Source: Paeniglutamicibacter kerguelensis (GTDB lineage: Bacteria > Actinomycetota > Actinomycetes > Actinomycetales > Micrococcaceae). Taken from it: DNA of 64,000 nucleotides. A program made the translations under genes and the position numbers. Below the pieces are notes generated by a model. It saw only the letters and a program-made list of their open reading frames with translations, was not told the origin of the DNA and searched no databases. This document shows positions 17,821 through 27,044 of this stretch, in pieces (position 1 is the stretch's first letter; every line of letters begins with the position of its first letter). Location of the stretch: positions 3,224,001-3,288,000 of the forward strand of contig NZ_JAGIOF010000001.1 in assembly GCF_017876535.1 (NCBI RefSeq), given 5' to 3'.

Positions 17821-17956
17821 AATGTACTCCTCGAACTGAATCGGTGCGCGGGACAGGATGTACCCCCGTGGGCTCCATTATGCAGGTCCAGCAATTCCAT
17901 CACCCCGAAAAGGTCCCGAATCCAAGGACATTTGCAGGTCAGTTAGGCTTTCCAGC

Positions 17957-19207
17957 ATGAGCAACTACAAAGGCCTGACTGCCGGCAGCGCGTGGATCGC
18001 TGGATTCGCGGGGCTTGGCTGGCTACTGAGCGGCTTGCTCAATGGCTGGCTGATTACACGCCCAACGTTCCTCCCGGTGCCCTTCGTGCAGCTGCTGTTC
18101 CCGGAGACGATAGCGCTTGCCACGTGGCGCACAGCGGACATCTGGCCCGTATTCATTCCCGTGCTTTCGACGCTCACGCTGATGCTCTTCACGGCCGGCG
18201 CCTTGTTGTTCATCGGCCCGCTGGATGCCCTGAATCCCGCGCAACGGCGACTCAGGTTCTTCGCGACGTGGATGTGCGTTGTCATTGCCTCCTTCGCCAC
18301 GACAGTGCTTTCGTCAGCAGGGGAAATCATTGCGACTTGGCCGCCGCCACGTCTGGCGTGGCTTTTCCAGGGCGTGGAATCGGATCTGTTGTCGGCAGGA
18401 TACTGGGGAATCTTCTGGGGGTGGGTTCCGGTGTTGGCCGGTGCCTTCATCGCCAAACAACGGCAACCCGGTAGCCGGCAACGTACCTCGTTCAGCGTGC
18501 CGAGACTTCTTGTCGCAGTTCCGGCCGTGCTCGCGGCCGGCGCCTTGGTTATCGCCATCCCACAGGCCCAACGGGAAACCACGGCCCAGGGCGCCGTCGA
18601 ACCGCCGACAGTCGCCCCGCCTGCTTCCCCGGAACCTGATCCCATTGGTTCGCCAAGCGTGTCATATGCCACGCAGCCCGCTGGAAAAAACTGGTGCGAC
18701 GGCAAGGACGCCACCATTTCCCTATCGGAACCCGATGCCGCGACCGGCCACCGCGGCATGGGATTCAGCTTGACCAACAACGGGTCAAAACCCTGCGTGC
18801 TGGAGTCCTACCCCGATGTCTCTTTCGACAACGTCGACGGGTGGGTGATCGATGTCCTGGTGGTCCACGGCGGCTCGTTCATGACCGACGACCCGGGCAT
18901 CACCCGGGTCATGCTCGCCCCAGGGGAGAGCGCAGAAGCTTTCATGGGATGGAATGCGATGGCGGCTGCGGGCGATACCCGCGTGGGCAGCATGTTGTTG
19001 GCCCCGTACGCGGGAACCCTGCGCCAGAAGGCGACGGTCGACCTGGACATCATCGACGGGGGAACCGTGTCCGTCACCGCCTGGCAGAAGGCGGGCAAGA
19101 GCATCGATACCGGTTCCTCCCCCGCCCCGGCAACTAGCTTCCGGCGAGGTTCGGGCACGGGGCCGAAGGCACGTCCGTGGATCAAGGCTTGGCCCACGTC
19201 ACACTAA
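17957..19207 (+). CDS. Membrane protein with C-terminal DUF4232 domain
   Basis: This 416-residue protein has about five hydrophobic segments in residues 1-215 (first AGFAGLGWLLSGLLNGWL, last LVAVPAVLAAGALVIAI). A Pro/Ala-rich linker follows (about 220-245), then an extracytoplasmic DUF4232 domain (about 255-395). The domain shows the family pattern of a first Cys (NWCDG), a GxxGMGFSLTN strand and a second Cys (KPCVLESYPDV), suggesting a disulfide. DUF4232 domains are common in actinobacterial lipoproteins and have no established function. The ATG at 17957 follows the sequence AGGCTTTCCAGC. The gene precedes a SAM riboswitch that belongs to the next gene. Confidence 0.75.
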   Translation: MSNYKGLTAGSAWIAGFAGLGWLLSGLLNGWLITRPTFLPVPFVQLLFPETIALATWRTADIWPVFIPVLSTLTLMLFTAGALLFIGPLDALNPAQRRLRFFATWMCVVIASFATTVLSSAGEIIATWPPPRLAWLFQGVESDLLSAGYWGIFWGWVPVLAGAFIAKQRQPGSRQRTSFSVPRLLVAVPAVLAAGALVIAIPQAQRETTAQGAVEPPTVAPPASPEPDPIGSPSVSYATQPAGKNWCDGKDATISLSEPDAATGHRGMGFSLTNNGSKPCVLESYPDVSFDNVDGWVIDVLVVHGGSFMTDDPGITRVMLAPGESAEAFMGWNAMAAAGDTRVGSMLLAPYAGTLRQKATVDLDIIDGGTVSVTAWQKAGKSIDTGSSPAPATSFRRGSGTGPKARPWIKAWPTSH

Positions 19208-19255
19208 TGCGCCGAAGGACGGCAGAAAACAGTTCCGTGATAGGTATTGATACGT

Positions 19256-19361
19256 AACCATCCGGAGCGGCCGAGAGACCTGGATCGATGAAGCCGCAGC
19301 AACCTAACCCGCCGACGAGGCTTCTGAAACGGTAACGGTGCTACTGCCAGGTTCGATGGAA
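19256..19361 (+). promoter_or_regulatory. SAM riboswitch (SAM-I/SAM-IV clan)
   Basis: The leader of the MetE-like gene contains the conserved SAM-aptamer core: GAGCGGCCGAGAGACCTGG, then GATGAAGCCGCAGCAACC, and downstream GGTGCTACTGCCAG. A P1 stem can form between CCATC (19258-19262) and GATGG (19355-19359). SAM-I/IV aptamers repress methionine-synthesis genes when S-adenosylmethionine is plentiful, which fits the gene 16 bases downstream. The short distance to the start codon without a terminator hairpin suggests control of translation initiation. Assignment to SAM-IV rather than SAM-I would need covariance scoring. Confidence 0.88.
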
Positions 19362-19376
19362 AGTAGGCAATCACCC

Positions 19377-20606
19377 ATGTCCTCCAACAACAGCCATATC
19401 CGTACCACCCACGCCGGCTCGTTGCCGCGAACCGATGAGCTGCTGGCCGCCAACGAGGCCAAGCAACGCGGCGGAATCACCCCCGAATTCCACGAACTCC
19501 TCGAGGCATCGGTCACCGGCATCGTCGCCAAGCAGCGCAAGCTGGGCATCGACATCCCCAACGACGGCGAATTCGGGCACACCATGTCCTCCGCCGTCGA
19601 TTTCGGCGCCTGGTGGAACTATTCCTTCGCCCGCCTCGGCGGGCTGGAGGAAACCACCGTCGACCGCTGGGCCGAGACCGCGGTCAAGCGCTCCACCCCC
19701 GGCAACGTTGTGCTCACCTCGTTCCCGGACCGCCGCGATCGAGAGGCCTTCGCCGAGGCGTACGCGGATCCGACCTCCGGCATCCTGGCCCACCGCAAGG
19801 CCACCACGCAGCCAAAGGTCGTCGCACCGCTGACCTACACCGGGCACGACCTGGTGGCATCGGACATCAAGAACCTGAAAACCGCCATGGCGGCGACGGG
19901 CACCGAGGAGGGCTTCCTCGCGGCGCTTTCCCCCGCTTCCTGCGCGCGGTTGGCCAACGACTTCTACACCAGCGACGAGGAATACCTCTTTGCCGCCGCG
20001 GATGCCATGCGCGAGGAGTACAAGGCGATCCTCGATGCCGGGCTGGTCCTGCAGATCGACGACCCGTCGTTGGCCGAGTCCTGGGACCAGGTCAACCCGG
20101 AGCCGAGCCTCGAGGACTACCTGAAGTTCCTCGAGCTGCGCGTGGAGGCAACCAACCACGCGCTGCGCGGGCTCCCGGCCGAGCGGATCCGGCTGCACGT
20201 GTGCTGGGGTTCCTGGCACGGCCCGCACACCACGGACATCCCATTCGCCGACATCCTCGACCCGGTGCTGCGCATCAACGCCGGCATGGTCTCTTTCGAG
20301 GCCGGCAACGTGCGCCACGAGCACGAATGGCGCATCTGGGAGGACCGCGCGCTGCCCGAGGGAAAGATCCTGATACCCGGCGTCGTCTCGCACGCCACGA
20401 ACGTGGTCGAGCACCCGGAGCTGGTCGCCGACCGCATCGAGCGCTTCGCGAACCTGGTCGGCCGCGAGAACGTGATCGCGTCCACCGACTGCGGCCTGGG
20501 CGGCCGCGTCCACCCGCAGATCGCCATGGCCAAGCTCGAAGCGCTGGGTGCCGGCGCCGCACTGGCCACCAAGCGCCTGTGGAAGGGTGCCGAGATCATC
20601 GCCTGA
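19377..20606 (+). CDS. Cobalamin-independent methionine synthase family (short MetE-like)
   Basis: This 409-residue protein corresponds to the C-terminal catalytic barrel of MetE, without the N-terminal duplicate, which makes full-length MetE about 750 residues. It would methylate homocysteine to methionine. Zinc ligands are visible as His and Cys in RLHVCWGSWHG (about residue 280), a Glu in SFEAGN (about 305) and a Cys in STDCGLGGR (about 370). The N-terminal HAGSLPRTDELL is typical of these short forms. Their methyl donor is debated and may not be free polyglutamyl methyltetrahydrofolate. The gene sits directly under a SAM riboswitch, which strongly supports a methionine role. A hairpin follows the stop. 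Confidence 0.88.
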   Translation: MSSNNSHIRTTHAGSLPRTDELLAANEAKQRGGITPEFHELLEASVTGIVAKQRKLGIDIPNDGEFGHTMSSAVDFGAWWNYSFARLGGLEETTVDRWAETAVKRSTPGNVVLTSFPDRRDREAFAEAYADPTSGILAHRKATTQPKVVAPLTYTGHDLVASDIKNLKTAMAATGTEEGFLAALSPASCARLANDFYTSDEEYLFAAADAMREEYKAILDAGLVLQIDDPSLAESWDQVNPEPSLEDYLKFLELRVEATNHALRGLPAERIRLHVCWGSWHGPHTTDIPFADILDPVLRINAGMVSFEAGNVRHEHEWRIWEDRALPEGKILIPGVVSHATNVVEHPELVADRIERFANLVGRENVIASTDCGLGGRVHPQIAMAKLEALGAGAALATKRLWKGAEIIA

Positions 20607-20625
20607 TCCCGCCATCCGAGTCATT

Positions 20626-20667
20626 TGTGGAAGCCGCCGCATGCACCAGCGTGCGGCGGCTTCCACA
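20626..20667. terminator. Perfect 16-bp bidirectional hairpin
   Basis: Arms 20626-20641 and 20652-20667 pair perfectly around a 10-nt loop. It lies between the convergent MetE-like gene and the dehydrogenase gene at 20679. Confidence 0.85.
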
Positions 20668-20678
20668 TGTTCATTCGG

Positions 20679-21833
20679 CTAGCCGGCAACACCAAGGTGC
20701 GGGTAGGCCTTTGCCCGGTGCTGGAACTCGAGGATCGCGGGGTTCTGGATGACGCCGTCGAAGATCTCGATAGCCTTGGCCACCGTGTTGTTTGCCTGCC
20801 ATGCGCCGGGGCCGCCCAGCACGTCTTCGACGAACGGCAACAATGCTTCGCTGATTTCCCAGCTTGCCGAGTTCCACAAGTAGGACGGGCTGTGGTCGAC
20901 CGCGTAGTAGTTGATGTTCTTTCCCACGGTGAACATGGGGTCGGCAAACCTCGTCGGCTTGGCCCATTCGAAACCCATGCCCTCGTCGCAGGAGACGTCG
21001 ACAATGATGCTGCCCGGGGAGAAAGCAGCCAGCTCCCCGGTGCGCAGGTACATGAGCGGGGCGTTGGGGTCCTGGAGCGTGCAGTTCACCACCACGTCGC
21101 TTTCGGCAAGGAACGGAGCCAGCGGCACCCGTCCTTCGTCCGTGATGACCTCGCTGAGGTGCGGGCCCCCGTCGTGTTCGAACTGCACCATCTGCACCGA
21201 GTGGATGGGTGAGGCAACTGCGGCGACGGAGCGGTTGGTCAGGACCCGTATGTCATGTATGCCGTGGGCGCGCAACGCCGTCACAGCGCCACGGGCCGTG
21301 GCGCCGAAGCCGATGACGACCGCGGTGAGCTTCCGGCCGTAGTCTCCGGTGGAGCCACAGAGTTGGAGCGCGTGGATGACCGATGCGTAGCCGGCAAGCT
21401 CGTTGTTCTTGTGGAAGACGTGCAGCCCGAAACTGCCGTCGGTGCCCCAGTGGTTCATCGCCTCGAAGGCGATCAGCGTGAGTTTCTTGTCGATGGCCAG
21501 CTGCGTGATCGCCCTGTCCTGGACGCAGTGCGGCCAGCCCCAGAGGGTTTGCCCGTCGCGCATTTCCTCCAGATCCGCCACCTGCGGCTTCGGCAGCAAG
21601 AGGATGTCCGATTGAGCGAAGACCTCGCTGCGCGAGCCGATCTTCCCGACAAACGGCACCAGCTGCTCGTCGTCGAATCCGAAGGACTTCCCGTAGCCGG
21701 ATTCAATCATGATTCGGCTGCGGAGATGCTCATCGATTCGTTCAAAATGTGCCGGGTGGATCGGCAAGCGCTGTTCATCCACCTTGTGCGAAGTTGCGAT
21801 AAGACCCAATGAAAGTTCATTAGCAGTGGCCAC
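20679..21833 (-). CDS. N5-(carboxyethyl)ornithine synthase / alanine dehydrogenase family protein
   Basis: This is a 384-residue NAD(P)-dependent enzyme of the alanine dehydrogenase/PNT superfamily, most like N5-(carboxyethyl)ornithine synthase. That enzyme reductively condenses pyruvate with the side-chain amine of ornithine or lysine. The N-terminal AlaDH-like domain (about 1-140) begins LGLIATSHKVDEQRLPIHP. The dinucleotide-binding fold (about 165-310) has VVIGFGATARGAVTALRA. Further conserved segments are DVSCDEGMGFEW and YYAVDHSPSYLW. It could instead be a saccharopine-dehydrogenase-like or atypical alanine dehydrogenase. It converges on the MetE-like gene and stands alone. Confidence 0.78.
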   Translation of the reverse strand: MATANELSLGLIATSHKVDEQRLPIHPAHFERIDEHLRSRIMIESGYGKSFGFDDEQLVPFVGKIGSRSEVFAQSDILLLPKPQVADLEEMRDGQTLWGWPHCVQDRAITQLAIDKKLTLIAFEAMNHWGTDGSFGLHVFHKNNELAGYASVIHALQLCGSTGDYGRKLTAVVIGFGATARGAVTALRAHGIHDIRVLTNRSVAAVASPIHSVQMVQFEHDGGPHLSEVITDEGRVPLAPFLAESDVVVNCTLQDPNAPLMYLRTGELAAFSPGSIIVDVSCDEGMGFEWAKPTRFADPMFTVGKNINYYAVDHSPSYLWNSASWEISEALLPFVEDVLGGPGAWQANNTVAKAIEIFDGVIQNPAILEFQHRAKAYPHLGVAG

Positions 21834-21980
21834 GATATACGCCCTTTTTATGTTGGGAACCCGCGGTTCCCCTAGGGCTCACGGTACACTGTCCGGCTGG
21901 GCGGCCGGGTTGGTCCCAAGTTAACAGACGTCTTATGCGGGCGTTCCGACGCGGGGCGTATTCCGAAACCCCACGTGGGA

Positions 21981-22023
21981 AGCCCGGCGCTCCCCCGCCG
22001 AAATGACGGAGGAGCGCCGGGCT
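21981..22023. terminator. 13-bp hairpin downstream of the fucosidase gene
   Basis: Arms 21981-21993 and 22011-22023 pair perfectly around a 17-nt loop. It begins 14 bases after the stop of the minus-strand GH95 gene. Confidence 0.75.
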
Positions 22024-22036
22024 TCGGTCACTGGAA

Positions 22037-25000
22037 TTACGGGCGGAACGGCTTGGGCTTGTGGCCGCGCATGCTCGGTTTGACCTTGCAGTCCTTTCCG
22101 TTGATCAGCATCGTGATGTTGCCCTGGTTCGGGGCCCGGTCGCCGATCACCGAGACCTCGGTGACCTTGCCGTCCTTCCACGTTGCGTTGACCTCGTAGC
22201 CGCCGCGTGCCCGCAGGCCAGTGAAGGAACCGTCGGGCCAGGCCGAGGGCAGGGCCGGCAGCACGTGGATCTTCTCGCCGTGGCTCTGGATGAGCATCTC
22301 CGCCACGGCCCCGGTGATGCCGAAGTTTCCGTCCATCTGGAACGGCGGGTGGTTGCAGAACAGGTTCGACAGGGTGTTGAAGCGCAGCAGGCCGCGCAGC
22401 ATCAGCCTGGCGTGGTCGGCCTCCCCCAGCCGGGCAAACATCGCCACGCGCCACGGCCAAGTCCATGACCTGCGGCTGTCGCCCGAGACCGTGGCCTCGG
22501 TGAAGGGCACGCCCGCGACCTCGCCGCAGCGGGCCTTCAGCGACACCAGTGCGGCCGCGGCCAGTTCCGGGGTGTCCTCCAGGGTGATCTGGCGCCCCGG
22601 GTACACCGCGAAGAGGTGCGAGGTGTGCCGGTGGATGTCCTTGGGGTTGTCCCTGTCCGTCTGCCATTCCTGCAGCTGGCCCCAGCTGCCGATCTTGTTG
22701 GGCGCAAGCCGCTCCTGCATGCCGGCGACCTTGTCGCGGAACACCGGGTCGAACTCCAGGGCGGCTTCGCAGTCCAGGTAGTTCTGGAACAGGTCCCAGA
22801 TGATCTGCTGGTCGTACATGACGCCGTCCTCGCGCGGGCCGTGCTCGGGCGACCAGCCGTCCGGGGCCACCAGCTTGCCGTTCTCGTCCTCGACGAGCCG
22901 GTCCTCCCAGAACTCGCAGATTTCCTTGAGCATCGGCAGCGCGGTGTCGCGCAGGTAGGCCTTGTCTTGGCTGAAGGCCCAGTGCTCGTAGATGTGCTGC
23001 CCGTACCAGGCGCTGGCCACGGTGTTCCACTCCCAGGAGTTGCCGCCGAAGATGCTCTGGCTGGTGCGCGCGGTCCAGCCGCGGGTGTCCTTGCCGAACG
23101 CGTTGCGGGTCGCGACGCGGCTTGGCACGGCAACCTGCCGGATGAACTCGATGAGGGGCTCGTGGCTTTCGCTGAGGTTGGCGGTCTCGGCTCCCCAGTA
23201 GTTCATCTGCACGTTGATGTTGGTGTGGTAATCCGAGGCCCACGCCGGGGAGTTGCTGTCGTTCCACAGGCCCTGCAGGTTGGCAGGCAGGCCGCCGGGT
23301 CGCGACGAACTCAGCAGCAGGTAGCGGCCGAAGGCGAACATCGTCTGTTCCAGGCTCGGGTCGTCCGTGCCCGCGGAGTAGGCGCCGAGGCGGAGGTTCG
23401 TGGCAATGCCCGACACCGCGGACTTCGATGTCCCCCAGTCGACGCTGACCCTTCCCATGATGCTTTCGATGTCCGTCTGGTGCGCCGCGCGCATGTCCTC
23501 GTAGCGGAGGGTGGACACCTTCGCGATGTTGCGGGCCACGGTGGCGGCCGCGTCGGCGCCGCGCCAGCCGGCCTTGGCGTCGAGCTTGTAGTTGGTGCGT
23601 GCATCCAGGACCACCGTCATGCTCCGTGCCCCTCCGATCTTCAGCGAATCGCCTGCGGCACTGACGGTTCCGTCGGTTTCGGTGATAGCAAGCGTTGCCG
23701 CGAACTTGAGCTTGTTGGCCATCTCGCCGGAGAAGGACAGCGAGCGGGCATCGGCGACGGCGGAGGTCGGTGCCCCGGTCTGGGCGGACGTCAGCGCAAT
23801 GCCCGCGTTGAGCCCCTGCGCCCGGTCCGTCTCGTAACGCAGCACGATGACGTCGGAGTCCCGGCTGGCGAATGCCTCGCGCTGCACGCGGTCGCCCGTG
23901 GTGCCGAACTGGGTCACGTGGATTCCGACACTTGGGTCAAGGGCACGCTTGTACTCGGCCACGGCGGAGGACTTGCGCGAATTGAACGACGGCCCCGAAA
24001 GCGAGACCCCGGCAAGCTGGAGCCGGTCCACCCCGGCCTCGCCGCGCAGCGTGAGCCGGTACGAGTTGAAGCTCCTGCCGCCGGCGATCGTGAACGTCTT
24101 CTCCAGGCCGCGGGAGGCAAACGGAGCTCCGGGCGACTGGGTGTCCAACACGGCCCAGGTCCGGCCGTCCGTGGAACCTTCCAGCGTCCATTCCCGCGGA
24201 TCTGCCGCGGGCGCATCGGCCGCAGAGGTCAGCGAGTATGCGTTGAGCATGACCGCGCTGGCCAGTTCCGCCTGCCAGATGACCTCCGCGCCCGGCTTGG
24301 CGACCATCCACGCGGTGGATGCCCCGCCGTCAAGGGTGCGCAGGATGTCGGAGCCGGGGCCTTCGCCGTCGGCCTGCCCGGTGGGCGAAGAGACATACAT
24401 CTTGGCGCCGCCGCCGAAGGAGACGCCGGCCAGGGCGATCTCGGAGACCTGGAAGTGGCTGACTCCCGGGACCGGGGTGAAGTCGAAACGGTACTGGCTG
24501 AAGGAGCCGGGGTTGGCGACAGCGAAGTCCTTGGCCTGGCGGCGGCCCTCGAACGGGCCGGGCAGGGCCTTGGTGTCGATGACCGTCCAGGAATCGCCGT
24601 CGTTCGAGCCGGACAGGGTCCAGTTGCGGGGGTCACGGGCCGGAACGTCGTTGGCGCTGGTGAGCGTGTACTGGGCAACGTTCACCGGGCCGGGCAGCTT
24701 GACCAGCCATTGCACCTTGGCGGGCGGGCCGTCGATGCACCACTTCGTGCCGCTGTTGCCGTCGATCGTGGCGGCCACGGTTTCGGAGGACGAGTTGTTG
24801 TACGGGCCGCCGGGAGACGTCACCACGGCCTGCTCGGCAAAGGTCACCACCACGTCGCCAAAGTTCCGGTAGGAGCCGAACCCGGTCACGCTCGTGTCGT
24901 AGGCACCATCCGGCTGACCTGCGAGGGCGTTGTCGTAGTCGTTCAGCCCGCCCCAGAGGCTCTGTTCGTTGAACTGGATGCGCTCGCGGTCCGGGTCGCC

Positions 25001-25243
25001 GAAGAACATGGCGCCGAGGCGGCCGTTGCCGACGGGCAGGGCGCCGGATTGCCAGTCGGTGGCGGGACGCTGGTACCAGAGGGTGTGGTTGGAAAGCACC
25101 GGGTGATTCAGCAGCCCGACGGCCGGAGCCAGGGCCGGGGAGGCATTGGCCGACTGGGCGATGATTTGGGTGACGAGCGGGGTGAGCGCCAGCAGCCCGC
25201 CAATCTTGAGGACCTGGCGTCGACTGGGTGATGCGTAGACCAT
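22037..25243 (-). CDS. Tat-exported GH95 alpha-L-fucosidase with two inserted discoidin-like domains
   Basis: This is a roughly 1068-residue predicted exported glycosidase that would release alpha-1,2-linked L-fucose (or L-galactose). A twin-arginine signal ([10 protein letters not shown]) opens the protein. The GH95 N-terminal beta domain starts at about 45 ([15 protein letters not shown]) and is interrupted at about 140-410 by two F5/8-type (discoidin-like) modules, recognisable by their paired [11 protein letters not shown] and [11 protein letters not shown] segments. It resumes with [12 protein letters not shown]. The (alpha/alpha)6 barrel carries [13 protein letters not shown], a general-acid region around HIYEHW and the MDGNFGIT motif. 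The ATG at 25243 has GGAG seven bases upstream, whereas the ATG at 25264 has no such site. It has no partner genes nearby. Confidence 0.9.
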   Translation of the reverse strand: MVYASPSRRQVLKIGGLLALTPLVTQIIAQSANASPALAPAVGLLNHPVLSNHTLWYQRPATDWQSGALPVGNGRLGAMFFGDPDRERIQFNEQSLWGGLNDYDNALAGQPDGAYDTSVTGFGSYRNFGDVVVTFAEQAVVTSPGGPYNNSSSETVAATIDGNSGTKWCIDGPPAKVQWLVKLPGPVNVAQYTLTSANDVPARDPRNWTLSGSNDGDSWTVIDTKALPGPFEGRRQAKDFAVANPGSFSQYRFDFTPVPGVSHFQVSEIALAGVSFGGGAKMYVSSPTGQADGEGPGSDILRTLDGGASTAWMVAKPGAEVIWQAELASAVMLNAYSLTSAADAPAADPREWTLEGSTDGRTWAVLDTQSPGAPFASRGLEKTFTIAGGRSFNSYRLTLRGEAGVDRLQLAGVSLSGPSFNSRKSSAVAEYKRALDPSVGIHVTQFGTTGDRVQREAFASRDSDVIVLRYETDRAQGLNAGIALTSAQTGAPTSAVADARSLSFSGEMANKLKFAATLAITETDGTVSAAGDSLKIGGARSMTVVLDARTNYKLDAKAGWRGADAAATVARNIAKVSTLRYEDMRAAHQTDIESIMGRVSVDWGTSKSAVSGIATNLRLGAYSAGTDDPSLEQTMFAFGRYLLLSSSRPGGLPANLQGLWNDSNSPAWASDYHTNINVQMNYWGAETANLSESHEPLIEFIRQVAVPSRVATRNAFGKDTRGWTARTSQSIFGGNSWEWNTVASAWYGQHIYEHWAFSQDKAYLRDTALPMLKEICEFWEDRLVEDENGKLVAPDGWSPEHGPREDGVMYDQQIIWDLFQNYLDCEAALEFDPVFRDKVAGMQERLAPNKIGSWGQLQEWQTDRDNPKDIHRHTSHLFAVYPGRQITLEDTPELAAAALVSLKARCGEVAGVPFTEATVSGDSRRSWTWPWRVAMFARLGEADHARLMLRGLLRFNTLSNLFCNHPPFQMDGNFGITGAVAEMLIQSHGEKIHVLPALPSAWPDGSFTGLRARGGYEVNATWKDGKVTEVSVIGDRAPNQGNITMLINGKDCKVKPSMRGHKPKPFRP

Positions 25244-25264
25244 TGACAATCTCCAATGCTTCAT

Positions 25265-25586
25265 TGATCGGTTGTTTAGCTCCTAAATGTGAGGCATCCC
25301 CAAGAACAATCGCCCCGACGTGCCATTTTTACACGACAAACATCGGATGTATAGGATCACCACTCGCGAACACCTTTATGACGCGGGCAAGGTTTACCGA
25401 TTCACGGTCGCGGGGGCGCGATCCGGCCGGATTCCGGAAACCCGTGATGGCGCCCTCCGGCGAGCGCGGCCCGGCGATCCAACCGTTAACCTCGTGTCCC
25501 CCTGCGCCTCACCCGGCCTTCCCGAGTCATTCATGGCTTCATGACTCAATGTGTGTTTACCGATCTCGACCAATCAATGGAGCTCC
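25265..25586. other. Divergent gene-free region
   Basis: About 320 bases separate the GH95 gene and the HupE-like gene, which are divergent. It must carry both promoters. No operator palindrome or structured RNA was recognised. Confidence 0.45.
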
Positions 25587-26876
25587 ATGCGCCGCCTCGT
25601 GATGATTTTCATCGCCTTCCTCCTCCTGTTCGTCCCCGCCGCCGCGGCCCAGGCCCACCCCGTCGGCACCACCGGCATGCTGGTCGAAATCGAGGGAGAC
25701 CGCATGGGGCTGACCCTGCAGCTCCAGCTCGACCAACTGAACAAGTACCCGGGCCTTGACCTGGCGGCGGGCGATCCGATTCCGGCCGGAACCATCGAGC
25801 AGCTCGTCAACGACAGGGTCGCGATCACCGCGGGCGGCGAGGCCGGCGCCACGGAGATCACCGGAGTCGCCCACGGCATCGTCAACGACCGCGACGCCGT
25901 CGTCGTGGCAATGACCGCGGTGTCCCCGACCGGGTCCGGTCCCTTCACCGTGAAGTCGTCGCTGATGACCGACGTGATCGATGGCCACAAGGTCTACGTC
26001 TCGCGGGTCGTGGAGGGCGAGGAAGCGGAGCTGCTCGGCGTCATCACCGCGACCCAGCAGACCCTGGAGGTCGACGCGCACTCGCAGAAGGCGGGCCTCG
26101 GAGAGATGATCGCGCACGGCATGCACCACATCGCCGACGGCTACGACCACCTCTTGTTCCTTGCGGTGCTGCTGCTCTCGGCCCCTCTGGTGGCGGTGCG
26201 CACCGGCGCCGGATGGCGCTGGAGCCAGCACAAGGCAGGCCTCGGCCCGTCGATGAAGCGGATCCTCGCCATCGTCACCGCCTTCACCATCGGCCACTCG
26301 GTCACCCTGCTCGTGGTGAGCCTGGGCTGGTTCACCCCTCCGGTCCGCTACGTCGAGACCTTTGTTGCGCTCTCCATTGCGGTGGCTGCGTGGAACCTGG
26401 TGCGACCCATGTTTGCGCACGGCGAGGTGATGCTGGCCGGTCTCTTCGGGCTGGTGCACGGCATGGCCTTCGCCACGACGATCCTGGAGATGAACCTCAA
26501 CCTTACCGACACGCTGGTCGCGGTGCTCGGCTTCAACATCGGCATCGAGCTGGCCCAGCTGCTCGGCGTGCTGCTGGTGGTCCCGCTGATCCACGTCGCA
26601 GCCAACGGAAAGCACTACGGAACTTTCTGCCGGGGCCTCGCCGCGTTCGGCGTCGTGGCCTCGGCCGCCTGGGTGGCGGGCATCTGGACGGACACGGACT
26701 CGGCGCTGACCCCGCTCTTCGACGGCGTCGCCGCCAACCCGCTGCTCTCCTACGTGGTGTTCATCGGCGCCATGCTGTTGCTGGGGTACACCGGGGGCCG
26801 GACGCCGGGCAATCGGGCGGCCGAGCCGGAGGCCAAGCCCAAGTCCAAGGCCGATGCCCTGACCGCGGCCAAGTAG
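25587..26876 (+). CDS. HupE/UreJ-family membrane protein
   Basis: This is a 429-residue protein. A signal peptide (to about residue 25, ending AQAHP) is followed by an extracytoplasmic domain of about 150 residues. The rest is a HupE/UreJ_2-type membrane domain with 6-7 helices. The signature GMHHIADGYDHLLFL (about 178), TIGHSVTLL (about 235) and FGLVHGMAFA (about 290) contains the conserved His/Asp residues thought to bind nickel or cobalt in HupE and UreJ proteins. A charged, Ala/Lys-rich tail ends it. GGAG precedes the ATG. No urease or hydrogenase genes are in the window. The next gene on the same strand (27045) begins 168 bases later and shares an exported N-terminal module style, so the two may work together at the cell surface. 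Confidence 0.83.
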   Translation: MRRLVMIFIAFLLLFVPAAAAQAHPVGTTGMLVEIEGDRMGLTLQLQLDQLNKYPGLDLAAGDPIPAGTIEQLVNDRVAITAGGEAGATEITGVAHGIVNDRDAVVVAMTAVSPTGSGPFTVKSSLMTDVIDGHKVYVSRVVEGEEAELLGVITATQQTLEVDAHSQKAGLGEMIAHGMHHIADGYDHLLFLAVLLLSAPLVAVRTGAGWRWSQHKAGLGPSMKRILAIVTAFTIGHSVTLLVVSLGWFTPPVRYVETFVALSIAVAAWNLVRPMFAHGEVMLAGLFGLVHGMAFATTILEMNLNLTDTLVAVLGFNIGIELAQLLGVLLVVPLIHVAANGKHYGTFCRGLAAFGVVASAAWVAGIWTDTDSALTPLFDGVAANPLLSYVVFIGAMLLLGYTGGRTPGNRAAEPEAKPKSKADALTAAK

Positions 26877-26907
26877 CGCCGCCAAAAACCGCTGCCAGAC
26901 AATCCCC

Positions 26908-26943
26908 GCGGGAGGCCGTCAAACAGGCCCGGCGGCCTCCCGC
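26908..26943. terminator. 11-bp GC-rich hairpin after the HupE-like gene
   Basis: Arms 26908-26918 and 26933-26943 pair perfectly. It lies 32 bases after the HupE-like stop codon and about 100 bases before the large phosphoesterase gene, so the two genes may be only partly co-transcribed. Confidence 0.65.
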
Positions 26944-27044
26944 AGCCGACTGCACCGCAATGTCCATTTCGAAGCATGCACTGGTCAGGCGGCGTTCATG
27001 TTGGGGACACCGACCCGACACGTTGAATCGTTACGTTTGTCGGC

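Noticed and set aside
22616..25231. Long plus-strand open frame antisense to the GH95 gene
   Set aside because: The coding strand carries an unambiguous GH95 enzyme, and the antisense frame has no recognisable family and skewed composition.
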